A stretch of DNA of 64,000 nt from Actinomyces urinae (GTDB lineage Bacteria > Actinomycetota > Actinomycetes > Actinomycetales > Actinomycetaceae). The position numbers and the translations under genes are program-made. The first letter of the stretch is position 1. Every line of letters starts with the position of its first letter. The notes under the pieces were generated by a model. That model had not been told where the DNA came from. It did not search any database and saw only the letters and a list, made by a program, of their open reading frames with translations. This document shows positions 47,166 through 56,872 of this stretch, piece by piece. Location: the NCBI RefSeq assembly GCF_900119695.1, contig NZ_LT632546.1:1-64000 (forward strand), read 5' to 3'.

Positions 47166-47921
47166 CTATATCGTGTTTACGATGAGTCCGATGTGCGTGT
47201 AGAAGTTCAAGCAACCGAACAGACCGATCAGAATTCCGCAAATCATCCACAAACGCATCACGAGAGCCATCAGACCGCCGCCCTTAGCCTCGCTGTTGGC
47301 CTGATTCGAGGCCCGGAAAACGCCAAGCGGGAACAGCAAGCAAGCCAGGCCGATGACGAAGAAGAAAACCGACAAGAAGATTGCTTCGAACCAAGGCCAG
47401 GTAGCAAAGAAACCGGAGATTGGTTCCTGAGGCGGCGCGGTGAACAGCCTGTACATGACGCCGGCCAGGGAGATACCCCAAAGACCCAAGCCCAAACCAC
47501 CTGCGAAAATGGAAAGCGGTTTCGCGGTACTCAGCAGATCTGAGTAAGCGTCCTTAGACTCCATAAGATCACTACGACGCTTCCAAAGGTAAAAAGAAGC
47601 GAAGATCAGCAACGCACCGAAACCGAGGCAGGTCTCACCGAAGATGATGTTGTCATAAGCGAAGCCGCCAGCTGCTAGTGGCCAAGTAGTGGTCATGTGG
47701 AACCCGGTAGTTACCAGAATCAGTCCAAGAGCACCGAACGCCATCGAGTAGCCATCAGCCTTAAACGGCTTGCCCTGCAGCGACTTCCTCAAGTCTCCCA
47801 GCATCATCGCCAAAGCGATCAGCGCGGCACCTGCCGCCACCGCCATAATCGTGTTGTATGTCGGCATAGTCGCCCAGTCGATCATGCCAGGGCTCTCAAC
47901 GCCCCAAAAGAACTCATCCAT
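47166..47921 (-). CDS. DUF981-like membrane protein
   Basis: A 251-residue integral membrane protein with about six or seven helices. Features: TYNTIMAVAAGAALIALAM in helix 1, the motif GETCLGFGALLIFASFYLWKRR in the middle, and LSIFAGGLGLGLWGISLAGVMYRLF. These resemble DUF981, a family of unknown function in archaea and Actinobacteria; the match is from memory of motifs, so moderate. AGGAGG lies 5 nt before the ATG at 47921. Convergent with a decayed tauE; nothing here suggests a substrate. Confidence 0.75.
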   Translation of the reverse strand: MDEFFWGVESPGMIDWATMPTYNTIMAVAAGAALIALAMMLGDLRKSLQGKPFKADGYSMAFGALGLILVTTGFHMTTTWPLAAGGFAYDNIIFGETCLGFGALLIFASFYLWKRRSDLMESKDAYSDLLSTAKPLSIFAGGLGLGLWGISLAGVMYRLFTAPPQEPISGFFATWPWFEAIFLSVFFFVIGLACLLFPLGVFRASNQANSEAKGGGLMALVMRLWMICGILIGLFGCLNFYTHIGLIVNTI

Positions 47922-48153
47922 GATGCCTCCTACAAAAAACATCGATTTAACGGATTACCTCCGTGGTTAAACTTCAATGCTAGCCCGAAAAATTAAAAAC
48001 CGTGAATGCCCTATGGGTTATCAGTTCCTAAAGATAAGAGAGAAAAATTTACTAAACCGGCTGGTGATCCCTGACATAGGGACGAGCTACAATCTTTGCG
48101 CTCTTTAGCCGCCAGCTCATCGCTGAATACCGCAACGCGGCTCAACTGCAGCT

Positions 48154-48463
48154 ACATCCGTGAGGGGAACTGCCCACACAGCGCCCCGTTTTGGCCACTT
48201 TGGGTCTGAATACCGGCAAGAGTGGAAACCCCTCACCACATCCGTGAGGGATAGCACCGGATCGGAGGCTGCTTTCCGCCACATTGGGTCTGAATCACGC
48301 ACGAGGCCGCGGCTACAGCTACATCCGTGAGGGGAACTGACCACACAGCACCCCGTTTCGGCCACTTTGGGTCTGAATACCGGCAAGAGTGGAAACCCCT
48401 CACCACATCCGTGAGGGAAAGCACCGGATCGGAGGCTACTTTCCGTCATATTGGGTCTGAATC
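48154..48463 (-). repeat. 83-bp-pitch intergenic repeat array K (4 units, 167-bp duplication)
   Basis: Four minus-oriented units with TGAAT ends at 48207, 48291, 48374 and 48458 (84, 83, 84 bp). Units 1-2 (48154-48296) and 3-4 (48321-48463) are nearly identical, including the variable cores and the spacer ACCGGCAAGAGTGGAAACCC. The array therefore grew by duplicating a two-unit block of about 167 bp. The remainder of 47922-48613 shows no gene. Confidence 0.88.
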
Positions 48464-48613
48464 GATGAAAGAGCGGGTTTTCCACAGCGGCGGCCCACCC
48501 CTGGACCCTGCCATCACATTCTGGAATCGTGAGAGCCATAGAAAGACACAAGCTCGGTCAACCTGCTGCCCGGTTGGTACAAGTAGAGCCCCACACGGAT
48601 CCAAGGAGGAAGA

Positions 48614-49627
48614 ATGCAGCTTCGTGAAGGAACAGCCATTTTTGTTCGCGCTAACGGAGACGTACAAGTTGGTATGGGGCCAGCGAGCACACTGCTCACC
48701 GGTCTTGAACCCGTAGAGCAGTCCTACTTGCAGAGTTTGAAGTTCCGCTCGTCCAACACGGCCACACATGCACGCGCGAAGAAGCGCAACATTTCTGAAG
48801 CTCGCGTCCACAAGCTTGAAGATCTACTAAAACAGCGCCATCTAACCCAGCTTGCCGCAGAAGCACAGTCAACCAGTGACAGCAAGCGACTAATGCGAAG
48901 AGACGGCACCACCATTGCCCTTGGTAAGCGCGAACAGATCCGCGTTGACATAGTGGTGCACAGTTGTGGCGACCCCACGCAGTTCCTCAAGATGAGGACC
49001 TATTTGTCAGCCCTCGTGAAGTCGCTTCGCGGCGCGTCGATCAAACGACTTGACCTGCGGTATTTGGGCGATGACATGGGCAATTCTTCTCGCACAACGT
49101 TAAATCAGAGTGTTGGTTTGGGCAAACCGTTGGCATCTGAACCACATTTCATTATTGCGTTGTTCGCGAGGGCATCGTCATACTCGTTAATCCGCGAGTG
49201 GCAAGATTCAGGAATCCCGTTGCTGCCAGTGGTTTTTAACGAGGATAACGTCCAGGTCGGCCCGTTTGTCCGCACAGGCGGATCCCCGTGCCTGGAATGT
49301 GTGGACCGAAACTTGCGCGATGTAGACGAGGAGTGGCCCGCGTTGCAGATTCAGTGCCGCCATCAACCATTTCCTAGCCTCTCCCCTGACTTGATAACGG
49401 CCTCTGCGATGATGACCGCGCGCCTGGTTGCGAATGAGATTGACGGTTATGGTTTGCCGCCGGGCGAGGTGCGGTTCATTGACGAGAATTTTGTTGTGGG
49501 CAGATTCAGTTGGCCGGTCCACCGTGAATGCTCATGCACTGGCCTGCCTGCCAGCGTGAAGGTTCCGGTGCAGAAGAAATCGGATCAAGCCGAAGAGGAT
49601 AAGTCACCGAAATCGAGGACTCGCTAA
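48614..49627 (+). CDS. ThiF/TOMM cyclodehydratase-like (leader-binding) protein
   Basis: A 337-residue protein resembling the E1/ThiF-like, SagC-type proteins that bind leader peptides in thiazole/oxazole-modified peptide pathways. Seen: an N-terminal beta-rich domain (LREGTAIFVRANGDVQVG), a central Rossmann-like region, and four cysteines in SPCLECVDRNLRD and HRECSCTG that would bind zinc. There is no YcaO gene or precursor peptide nearby. A related protein occurs in the same conserved block of mycobacteria (Rv3196), so it is likely a housekeeping actinobacterial protein of unknown role. GGAGG lies 5 nt before the ATG. Confidence 0.7.
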   Translation: MQLREGTAIFVRANGDVQVGMGPASTLLTGLEPVEQSYLQSLKFRSSNTATHARAKKRNISEARVHKLEDLLKQRHLTQLAAEAQSTSDSKRLMRRDGTTIALGKREQIRVDIVVHSCGDPTQFLKMRTYLSALVKSLRGASIKRLDLRYLGDDMGNSSRTTLNQSVGLGKPLASEPHFIIALFARASSYSLIREWQDSGIPLLPVVFNEDNVQVGPFVRTGGSPCLECVDRNLRDVDEEWPALQIQCRHQPFPSLSPDLITASAMMTARLVANEIDGYGLPPGEVRFIDENFVVGRFSWPVHRECSCTGLPASVKVPVQKKSDQAEEDKSPKSRTR

Positions 49628-49717
49628 TGTGGTAGCGGGGAGCGCAATGCGGGTTTTCGCTCTCGGCCTCCTGGCGAGCAACGAGACCGCAACGACCAAG
49701 CGGCCCTCACCCGCGTT

Positions 49718-51844
49718 TCACTCCCCCGCGTTGTCCCGAATAATCTTCAAAACATCGACGCCGTACTTTTCGCTCTTAGTGGCTCCAATGCCGGGGATTG
49801 TCCGCAGTTGAATCAGCGTTTCGGGCTTCGCCTCGGCTATGGCCATGAGCGTGCGATCGGTGAATGTGGTGTAGGTCGGTTTGGAGATCTCCCGAGATAG
49901 CTGCAAGCGCCATTGCCTGAGTTCTTCGAATAGGCGCTTTACGTCTTCGGGAGCATCGGCCAGCTCGTCTTTTAACTTGGGAGCAACGCGTTTAGGTTTG
50001 ACGGGCTTGTACTCTTCGACAGGCCAAATCGAGTCGAGGAATCTCGAGTTCTCACGCGTCTTGTTTCTGCCTGCTCCGCGCGATTTGGCGTAGGAAACCA
50101 CGAGGTGCGTTTTCGCTCTGGTCACTCCCACATAGAGCAAACGCCGCTCCTCCTCAATCGCTTCCGGTGTTTTTGCGAGCGAGATGGGTAGTAGTCCCTC
50201 GGATGCGCCCGCGAGGAAAACGGCTTCCCATTCCAGGCCTTTCGCGGCGTGGAGTGATGAGAGGGTGACACCAGAAATGGTGGGGGCCAACTGAGCTTCG
50301 GCTCTTTCATTGAGCTCTTGCACAAACTCGGCAAGTGGTAAATCTTCGCGCTCAATGGCAAGGTTCACGAGGGCGTCAAGGCTCTCCCATTTTTCGCGTA
50401 CCGCACCTTGCCCCGATGGAGGTTTCACCGTCCACCCCAGCCCGGAGGCAACGTTTTTAACTGCTTCAACAGTGTTTTCTTCTAGGCTCAGCCCGCTAGC
50501 GTCCACCTGTTCTGGTTTACCGGGTGCGTCTAGATTTCTGGCTTCACTCCCTCCTCCAGAATTCGTGGCAGCGCTGGGCAGGTTAATGCGTACCAGCTGG
50601 CGCAGGATAACCATCGCGCGTCGAATTTCTTCGCGTTCAAAGAACTTCTCTCCCCCGCGAATGATGAAACCTATGCCAGCGTCCGCGAGCGCTTGCTCGA
50701 AGGCCTCGGATTGCACGTTGGTGCGATAGAGGATCGCAATGTCTTGAAGTGGGATGCCGTCTTCCGTTAGGGATTTGATGTGGGCGGCGATACCGGCGGC
50801 TTCGGATTGGTCATCGGCGTAAGCGGCGAAAGACACCGCCGGCCCTGAGGGGCGCTGCGATTTAAGTCGAACGGCACCTTCGGGCATGCCTTTGCTCGCA
50901 AGGGCGCTCCTGCGCCGGGCGTTTGTGGCTCCTTCGAGGACTTTGTTGGCGATTGAAACGATTTGTGGCGTAGAGCGGTAGTCACGGTTTAGTTGCACTC
51001 GCCGCGCTCCGGGATGGTGTTTTTCGAAGTTTACGAGGTAGGCCGGGTCTGCTCCGGCGAAGGAGTAGATTGTTTGGGCCACGTCTCCTACTACGCAAAC
51101 GTCGTGCCGCCCGCCAAGCCATTCTTGGAGGAGCGCGAACTGCAGGGCTGACACGTCTTGGAATTCGTCGACAACGAAGTTGCGGTATTGGGATCGCACG
51201 GCTCGCGCGATGTCGTCGCGTTCCTGCAGAAGGCCGGTTAGCAGGAGGAGGACGTCTTCGAAGTCGATGACGCCCCGCTCGTCTTTGGAATCTTCGTATG
51301 CGGCCAGCAGGGTTGCCATGGTTTCAAGGTCGAGGTCGGCGGGCGCTTCGCGTAGCTGCGTGGTGGCGGCGTCAACGTATGCGTCAGGCCCAATCATGGA
51401 TACTTTTGCCCATTCAATTTCTGCTGACATGTCGCGAATTGCAGTCTTGTCTATGGATAGCCCTAGGTGCCTGGCGGCGTTGGCGACGATGGGAGCTTTG
51501 TAGTCCATGATGGGCCGCATGGGCCCACCGATGGCTCGTGGCCAGAAGTAACGAAGTTGGCGTAGTGCGGCGGAGTGGAAAGTTCTGGCTTGCGCGCCGG
51601 GCACGCCGAGGTCTCGCAGGCGCGTGCGCATTTCGGCGGCTGCCCGTTGGGTGAAGGTGACAGCGAGGACGGATCCGGGATCAAACGCACCTATAGCGCT
51701 GCCGTAGGCAAGCCGGTAGGTGATGGCTCGGGTTTTACCGGTTCCGGCGCCGGCCAGCACAGATAGCGGCCCAGTAACTTGCATGGCCACTTGGCGTTGT
51801 TCCGGGTCGAGCGCTTCAAGTAGGGCGTCTGGATTATGTTCCAA
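49718..51844 (-). CDS. uvrD2: ATP-dependent DNA helicase UvrD2
   Basis: A 708-residue superfamily 1A helicase. Motifs: Q motif LDPEQRQVAMQ, Walker A AGAGTGKTRAI, TFTQRAAAEMRTRL, DEFQDVSALQFALL, QLNRDYRSTPQIV-type motif IV, LHAAKGLEWEAVFL and VGVTRAKTHLVVSYA. A C-terminal HRDC domain (about 640-708, LMAIAEAKPETLIQLRTIPGIG) is the UvrD2 hallmark. The tetra-cysteine motif described between helicase and HRDC in mycobacterial UvrD2 is not seen. TTG start with AGGAGG 9 nt upstream. Confidence 0.93.
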   Translation of the reverse strand: MEHNPDALLEALDPEQRQVAMQVTGPLSVLAGAGTGKTRAITYRLAYGSAIGAFDPGSVLAVTFTQRAAAEMRTRLRDLGVPGAQARTFHSAALRQLRYFWPRAIGGPMRPIMDYKAPIVANAARHLGLSIDKTAIRDMSAEIEWAKVSMIGPDAYVDAATTQLREAPADLDLETMATLLAAYEDSKDERGVIDFEDVLLLLTGLLQERDDIARAVRSQYRNFVVDEFQDVSALQFALLQEWLGGRHDVCVVGDVAQTIYSFAGADPAYLVNFEKHHPGARRVQLNRDYRSTPQIVSIANKVLEGATNARRRSALASKGMPEGAVRLKSQRPSGPAVSFAAYADDQSEAAGIAAHIKSLTEDGIPLQDIAILYRTNVQSEAFEQALADAGIGFIIRGGEKFFEREEIRRAMVILRQLVRINLPSAATNSGGGSEARNLDAPGKPEQVDASGLSLEENTVEAVKNVASGLGWTVKPPSGQGAVREKWESLDALVNLAIEREDLPLAEFVQELNERAEAQLAPTISGVTLSSLHAAKGLEWEAVFLAGASEGLLPISLAKTPEAIEEERRLLYVGVTRAKTHLVVSYAKSRGAGRNKTRENSRFLDSIWPVEEYKPVKPKRVAPKLKDELADAPEDVKRLFEELRQWRLQLSREISKPTYTTFTDRTLMAIAEAKPETLIQLRTIPGIGATKSEKYGVDVLKIIRDNAGE

Positions 51845-52120
51845 TCTGCGTTACCTCCTGTCCTCAACCATTATGCGTTATGGGACGGACAGCAAATTGT
51901 GGGCGCGTTGATTGTGGATTGCATAACCTGCTTCATTCGCGTGGTTTTCCATGGTTTTTAGGCCGTTGGATAACGGTTTTAGAGATTGACCGCGCGATGG
52001 TGAAGGTGCTCTTTATTGCCCCTGGGTTGCACCGGGGTGACTACTCGGGGCAGAGGAAACCAAAGCCGCTGTCAGGCTTGGGTGGCACCTGCCCACCAAA
52101 GCGGCGCGCCTGCAACGAGG

Positions 52121-53068
52121 CTACTCGTCGCCGGGCAGGGGCTGTCCGTACCAGTGGCGAATGATGGCGCGGGCGATGGAAATTGGGCCGGGTGCTTCTA
52201 TCTGCCCATTTTTAAGGGCAACGCCGTATTCTTCACGCGTGTACCAGCGGGCCCAGTCGATCTCTACTCCGTCCACAACCGGTTCCAGCCCGGCTCCATC
52301 CACAACCCGCGCACGGTAGCCGAGCATGAGGGAGCGGGGGAAGGGCCATGCTTGGGATGCGACGTACTCGATCCGATCTACGTGTAGCCCAACTTCTTCT
52401 AGTGTTTCTCGCGCGACGGTCTGTTCGGGTGCTTCGCCCATTTCCATGAATCCGGCTACTAGGGAGGCGTATGTTGGCCGCCACCGCGTGTTGTGCGCTA
52501 CCAGAATGCGATCGTTTTGATCATGAATCGCAACGATTATTGACGGGTCGGTGCGCGGGTATTCGATGCGTGCACAGCCCAGACATTTGCGCTCCCACCC
52601 TGCGGCTGCGTAGGTTGTACGCTCGCCGCAGCGCGCACAAAAAGCGCCGTTGTCGTGCCAGTTTGCCAGCCCCGAGCAGGTTGCCAAAAGTTGCACATCC
52701 GTTGAGTCAAGGTGGGTGTTTTGACGCAGGTCGGCGTATCCGTCACTGTCGGTGGGGTGTAGTTGAATGCCGAGGAGGGCCGCGCCGCCCTGCGCTCCGA
52801 GAAAGAAAACTCGTTTGATCTGGTGCGGATCCACGCCGTCGAGGCCGTGCCTTGCTCCGCCTTGGGAGTTGGGAATGAATCTGCCTCGTTCACTGATCAG
52901 GTAGGCAAAGGTGGTTTCAACCTGGAGACCGCCGCAGTGTTGTGCAATGGTGTCGTACATTGTTTTGGCTGGAATTGCACGTTTGGCGACTGCTCGCGGA
53001 TCAATGAATGGGCGCGCATAGGTGCAGGGATTCCAGTTACCTTGCGAGAGCGGTAGTGGCATGTTCAT
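52121..53068 (-). CDS. nudC: NADH pyrophosphatase
   Basis: NudC (315 aa) hydrolyses NAD(H) to NMN(H) and AMP and can remove NAD caps from RNA. Zinc ribbon C144, C147, C162, C165 is followed by the Nudix box beginning GFMEMGEAPEQ and ending RETLEEVG, and the NudC-specific SQAWPFPRSLM (usual SQPWPFPxS, here P to A). TAGCGT ends 6 nt before the first ATG (53068), fitting a leaderless transcript; a second ATG lies two codons in. Divergent from rph, 32 nt away, so the two genes share a very compact promoter region. Confidence 0.95.
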   Translation of the reverse strand: MNMPLPLSQGNWNPCTYARPFIDPRAVAKRAIPAKTMYDTIAQHCGGLQVETTFAYLISERGRFIPNSQGGARHGLDGVDPHQIKRVFFLGAQGGAALLGIQLHPTDSDGYADLRQNTHLDSTDVQLLATCSGLANWHDNGAFCARCGERTTYAAAGWERKCLGCARIEYPRTDPSIIVAIHDQNDRILVAHNTRWRPTYASLVAGFMEMGEAPEQTVARETLEEVGLHVDRIEYVASQAWPFPRSLMLGYRARVVDGAGLEPVVDGVEIDWARWYTREEYGVALKNGQIEAPGPISIARAIIRHWYGQPLPGDE

Positions 53069-53100
53069 GTTTCCACGCTATTACGCGGTACGGTTGAAGT

Positions 53101-53865
53101 ATGAGTGATTCGAAGAATGTTTCAATGGTCAGGCATGATGGGCGCGCGCTTGACGAGCTTCGTCCAGTTAGGGTTCAGCGCGGCTGGATTGATAATGCGG
53201 AGGGGTCTTGCCTGATCGAGTTTGGTAATACTCGCGTACTTTGTGTGGCGTCTTTGACTGAGGGCGTGCCGCGTTGGCGCACGGGTAGTGGCGAGGGCTG
53301 GGTGACGGCCGAGTATGCGATGCTCCCGCGTGCAACCTCGTCGCGTTCGCAGCGCGAGTCTGTGCGCGGCAAGATTGGGGGCCGTACGCACGAGATTTCC
53401 CGTCTTATTGGCCGCAGTATGCGCGCGGTTGTGAACACAGCGGCTTTGGGTGAGAATACGATTGTTCTTGACTGCGATGTTTTGCAGGCCGATGGGGGCA
53501 CTCGCACCGCGTCAATTACGGGTGCTTTTGTGGCACTTTCCGACGCGATTAGCTGGGGGCAGAAAAAGGGCTTGATCGCGCCTGATAAGGCAAATCGTAA
53601 GGTGTTGTCGGATTCGGTTTCGGCTATTTCAGTAGGCATTATCGATGGCGTGCCAATGTTGGATTTGCCGTACGAGGAGGACGTGCGCGCTGACACGGAT
53701 ATGAATGTGGTGATGACCGGGTCGGGTAAGTTCATTGAGGTGCAGGGCACGGCCGAGCACGCCCCGTTTGACCGAGGTGAGCTTGACCAGCTACTTGGTT
53801 TGGCCCAGGTTGGCTGTGAGCAGCTGCGTGAGATCCAGTTGGCTGCGTTAGCTGAGGAACTGTAA
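53101..53865 (+). CDS. rph: Ribonuclease PH
   Basis: RNase PH (254 aa) trims the 3' end of tRNA precursors by phosphorolysis. Motifs: [28 protein letters not shown], the [17 protein letters not shown] block, [15 protein letters not shown] and [19 protein letters not shown]. Length is typical. Followed 92 nt later by rdgB, as in most Actinobacteria. TACGGT sits 6 nt before the ATG, and no good ribosome binding site is seen, so it may be leaderless. Confidence 0.97.
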   Translation: MSDSKNVSMVRHDGRALDELRPVRVQRGWIDNAEGSCLIEFGNTRVLCVASLTEGVPRWRTGSGEGWVTAEYAMLPRATSSRSQRESVRGKIGGRTHEISRLIGRSMRAVVNTAALGENTIVLDCDVLQADGGTRTASITGAFVALSDAISWGQKKGLIAPDKANRKVLSDSVSAISVGIIDGVPMLDLPYEEDVRADTDMNVVMTGSGKFIEVQGTAEHAPFDRGELDQLLGLAQVGCEQLREIQLAALAEEL

Positions 53866-53957
53866 CGGTTCAACGCAAAATTGCAGGCGTCCAAAGAGGA
53901 AAAGGGCCCTGCCGAAGATCGGTAGAAGCTGGAAACAAATGTGCAGGAGGCAAGACG

Positions 53958-54578
53958 ATGCCCGATTTTAAGCTGGTTTTAGCTACTGGGAACAGACATA
54001 AGGTGGATGAGCTACTCGCAATCCTCACTCCCCTGATGCCTGCGCTCACGGCGGATCAGATTGCCACTACTCGCGATTTTGATGTGCCGGAGCCAGTTGA
54101 AGACGCGACCTCGTTCGAGGGCAATGCTCTCATTAAGGCGAGGGCGCTGGCTGCGGCAACGGGTCTACCTACGGTTGCTGATGATTCAGGCCTGGCCGTG
54201 GATATTTTAGGCGGTGCACCGGGGATTTTCTCCGCTCGTTGGGCGGGCCACCACGGCGATGACGCGGGGAATCTGAACCTCTTATTGGGGCAGTTACACG
54301 ACGTTCATGCCGAGCATCGGGGCGCCCAGTTTGTGTGTGCTGCCGCGCTAGTAACGCCGGGTGGAAGTGAAACGGTTGAGGTTGGGGTTATGCGCGGCAC
54401 GCTCCTTGACGAGCCGCGTGGCCACAATGGTTTTGGTTACGATCCGATCTTTGTGCCCGAGGGTATGAGCCAGACAAACGCCCAGCTTGCCCCGGAACAG
54501 AAGAATAAGATTTCGCACCGGGCTAAGGCTTTCACGGCCCTTGCACCGCGAATCGTTGAGGCCCTAAAAGCTAACTAA
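53958..54578 (+). CDS. rdgB: XTP/dITP pyrophosphatase
   Basis: RdgB/HAM1 (206 aa) removes deaminated purine nucleotides (XTP, ITP, dITP) before they enter nucleic acids. Motifs: VLATGNRHKVDEL, EGNALIKARALA, PTVADDSGLAVDILGGAPG, and the GHNGFGYDPIFVPEGM block with HRAKA near the end, all typical. AGGAGG precedes the ATG by 8 nt. Forms a unit with rph, both cleaning or processing nucleotides and RNA. Confidence 0.96.
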   Translation: MPDFKLVLATGNRHKVDELLAILTPLMPALTADQIATTRDFDVPEPVEDATSFEGNALIKARALAAATGLPTVADDSGLAVDILGGAPGIFSARWAGHHGDDAGNLNLLLGQLHDVHAEHRGAQFVCAAALVTPGGSETVEVGVMRGTLLDEPRGHNGFGYDPIFVPEGMSQTNAQLAPEQKNKISHRAKAFTALAPRIVEALKAN

Positions 54579-54656
54579 AGCAGGGATTTCTTCGCTTTAG
54601 GGGCCCGCTAACCCGCTCTAGGTGCGCTCAGCTTCCTTGGCCCACCCTGCCGATCC

Positions 54657-55454
54657 TTACAGCGAGTAGGTGGCTCCCGCGTATGCGGTGGATATCGCGC
54701 CGTCCCACTCCTCACGCGCCTCCGCAATGACGATCTTCGGGTCGGTCCAGGGCTGAATGTGGGTGAGGACAAGCGACTCCACGCCTGCCTCGCGCGCTAT
54801 TTTCGCGGCCCTCCCGCCCGTTAGGTGGATGCCCCGGGCGGTGTCGGCACGGGTGAAGCCAGCCTCAGACAGAAGTAGGCTGACCCCATTTGCCATGTCT
54901 TGAATGCTGTCGCAGGTGTCCGTGTCTCCGGTGTAGGCGAGCTCCACGCGACGCGTAGGATCCCCCTCGGAGGGGCCTTCCACGCGAAATCCAAACGCGG
55001 GAACCGTGTGGTTGGCCGCGTACGGCGTTATGGTGAGCGGGCCTACTTGAAGCGGCTCCCGGTCGGCCAGTTGCACCGGCACGAACTCCTTGTCATAGGT
55101 TTCTTCAGGCGCGTACCCATCAATGCCGCGCACACGATCCATCATGCCTTCCGGCCCGGCAAGTAGTAGAGGCGGTAGCGGACCGGTGGGATACCAACGT
55201 CTGTGCACCTGCAGCGAAATGACGTCTCCCATGTGGTCGGCGTGCAGGTGTGAAAACAGGACGGCGTCTAACTTCCGCGCGTCAATGTAGCGCCACAGCG
55301 CACCGAATGATCCGGGCCCGAGGTCCATCATCACGTTCCACGTACGCATCTGACCGGTGCGGGGGTCTGCTCCTTGCGCTTGCACCAGATATGAGGACGC
55401 CGCGGAGTAAGGCCCCGACATGGAGCCGGTGCATCCAACCACGGTTAGCCTCAC
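54657..55454 (-). CDS. MBL-fold metallo-hydrolase
   Basis: A 265-residue metallo-beta-lactamase-fold hydrolase of the RNase Z/cyclic phosphodiesterase-like subgroup. Metal ligands: HLHADHMGD motif near residue 70, His in [15 protein letters not shown], Asp in [10 protein letters not shown] and the C-terminal [10 protein letters not shown]. The RNase Z exosite is missing, so tRNA processing is unlikely. Mycobacteria have a relative (Rv1339) here that was linked to cyclic-nucleotide degradation; the activity of this one is inferred only. It overlaps murI by 4 nt (ATGA). Confidence 0.9.
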   Translation of the reverse strand: MRLTVVGCTGSMSGPYSAASSYLVQAQGADPRTGQMRTWNVMMDLGPGSFGALWRYIDARKLDAVLFSHLHADHMGDVISLQVHRRWYPTGPLPPLLLAGPEGMMDRVRGIDGYAPEETYDKEFVPVQLADREPLQVGPLTITPYAANHTVPAFGFRVEGPSEGDPTRRVELAYTGDTDTCDSIQDMANGVSLLLSEAGFTRADTARGIHLTGGRAAKIAREAGVESLVLTHIQPWTDPKIVIAEAREEWDGAISTAYAGATYSL

Positions 55455-56266
55455 GAGTGCACCTCCATGCGCGAAATATCTCCCACCTGCGGGCCGAGGA
55501 AACGCTTAGCCAGAGGGGCAAACTTGCGCTCATCTCCGGTCACGTAAAACTCCGGGACGGGCTCGCCTAGGTCCGGGTCACGCAGCTTATCCTCTTCAAC
55601 GAGGCGGCGGTAAACGTCGCGAGCCGCAGACTCTGACGAAGACACTAGCTGCACGTCCTCCCCCATCACGTAGGAGATAACACCGGTCAGTAGCGGGTAG
55701 TGCGTGCATCCGAGCACCAGGGTGTCAACGTCGGCCTCTTTAATTGGCTCTAAGTATTCGCGGGCAACTTCCAGCACTTCATCGCCGGTAGTGATGCCAG
55801 CTTCAGCGAATTCAACAAACTTGGGCGCTGCTTGTTGCACTATTTCGAGGCCGGGAACAGCCGCGAGCGCATCCAGATAAGCGCCGGACGTAACTGTGGC
55901 TTCGGTGCCAATGATTCCGATTCGCCCAGTTCGAGTTGTGCGGGCGGCTCGGCGGGCGGCCGGTTGGATAACTTCAACTACGGAAATACCGGCGTCAACC
56001 TCGTACCGTTCACGCGCGTCTCGAAGCACGGCAGCCGACGCCGTATTGCACGCGATTACAAGCATTTTCACGCCGCGCTCGGCTAGGCGGTCCATGACGT
56101 CCAGCGCGAGTTCGCGCACGTAGGCAATGGGTTTTGTACCGTACGGCGAATGCGCCGTGTCACCAACGTAAAGGATTTGTTCACCCGGCAGTTTATCCAT
56201 GACCGCGCGGGCAACAGTGAGGCCTCCTACGCCGGAGTCAAGTATGCCGATTGGAGCGGAATCCAT
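55451..56266 (-). CDS. murI: Glutamate racemase
   Basis: MurI (271 aa) makes D-glutamate for peptidoglycan by a two-cysteine mechanism. Both catalytic cysteines are visible in VIACNTASA and LGCTHYPLL, with the N-terminal [16 protein letters not shown] and [11 protein letters not shown] blocks. TAACCT lies 7 nt before the ATG, overlapping the end of the DUF2017 gene, so an internal leaderless promoter is possible in addition to read-through from clpS-DUF2017. Confidence 0.97.
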   Translation of the reverse strand: MDSAPIGILDSGVGGLTVARAVMDKLPGEQILYVGDTAHSPYGTKPIAYVRELALDVMDRLAERGVKMLVIACNTASAAVLRDARERYEVDAGISVVEVIQPAARRAARTTRTGRIGIIGTEATVTSGAYLDALAAVPGLEIVQQAAPKFVEFAEAGITTGDEVLEVAREYLEPIKEADVDTLVLGCTHYPLLTGVISYVMGEDVQLVSSSESAARDVYRRLVEEDKLRDPDLGEPVPEFYVTGDERKFAPLAKRFLGPQVGDISRMEVHS

Positions 56267-56269
56267 AGT

Positions 56270-56872
56270 TTAGAGGTTACTAGCAGTATCTCCCTCTTGG
56301 ACCGCCTGAAGTAGTGAATCTTGCCACCAAGATACGAGTACGAATACGAGGCCCACAAGCTCTTCCGCACTAATCTTGCGCGGCTTAGCAGAATCGTGGT
56401 CGAGGAGCGTGGCGGTGCGCTCGTACCAGTGTTGCGTGTCATCGGGAGAATTCACCTCGAGGCGACCAGCTAGAACTAGTCGGAGATCATTGAGGCCGGA
56501 CAGCCACTGCCACACGTCCTCACGCTCGATGGTGAACGTGCGCGATTCGCTGGCGGCTAACTCGGCAAGTTTGCGGCCGATTATCTGCAGGCGTTCCGTC
56601 TTGAGCGTGCGCAAGGCATCTTCGGTAAGTGCGCGTAGGATGCTGGCCTCTTCGGGATCGCTACTCATCGAGGGCAGGAGGATCTTCAGCGTGGGATCAT
56701 CGGGCTCATCACGCTCATCCTCCGACAGAAGAGCGGATAACAAAGGCTCCTGGGTGGGCGCGTCGAGGATGAGGATCGTCTCGCCAAGCAGGGTCTGCAA
56801 TAAGACAGCTACGTCCTCGTCAATCGTTGTTTCGTAACCGTCGGGTGTGGATCTGAATTCGCTAAGTAGCAT
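56270..56872 (-). CDS. DUF2017 family protein
   Basis: A 200-residue actinobacterial protein of unknown function that nearly always follows clpS. Visible: the DEDVAVLLQTLLGETILIL segment, an acidic stretch (SEDERDEPDDP), and a helical C-terminal half with WQWLSGLNDLRLVLAGRLEV and a final VLVSWWQDSLLQAV. The ATG at 56872 overlaps clpS by 11 nt in another frame; a longer in-frame reading only shadows clpS and is rejected. Co-translated with clpS; a role connected to Clp proteolysis is inference from synteny. Confidence 0.9.
   Translation of the reverse strand: MLLSEFRSTPDGYETTIDEDVAVLLQTLLGETILILDAPTQEPLLSALLSEDERDEPDDPTLKILLPSMSSDPEEASILRALTEDALRTLKTERLQIIGRKLAELAASESRTFTIEREDVWQWLSGLNDLRLVLAGRLEVNSPDDTQHWYERTATLLDHDSAKPRKISAEELVGLVFVLVSWWQDSLLQAVQEGDTASNL

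Noticed and set aside
48154-48463. Regular repeats as a CRISPR array
   Set aside because: The pitch is regular, but units have two different ends with partial inverted symmetry, conserved parts are imperfect, orientation varies, there are many tiny arrays, and no cas gene is present.
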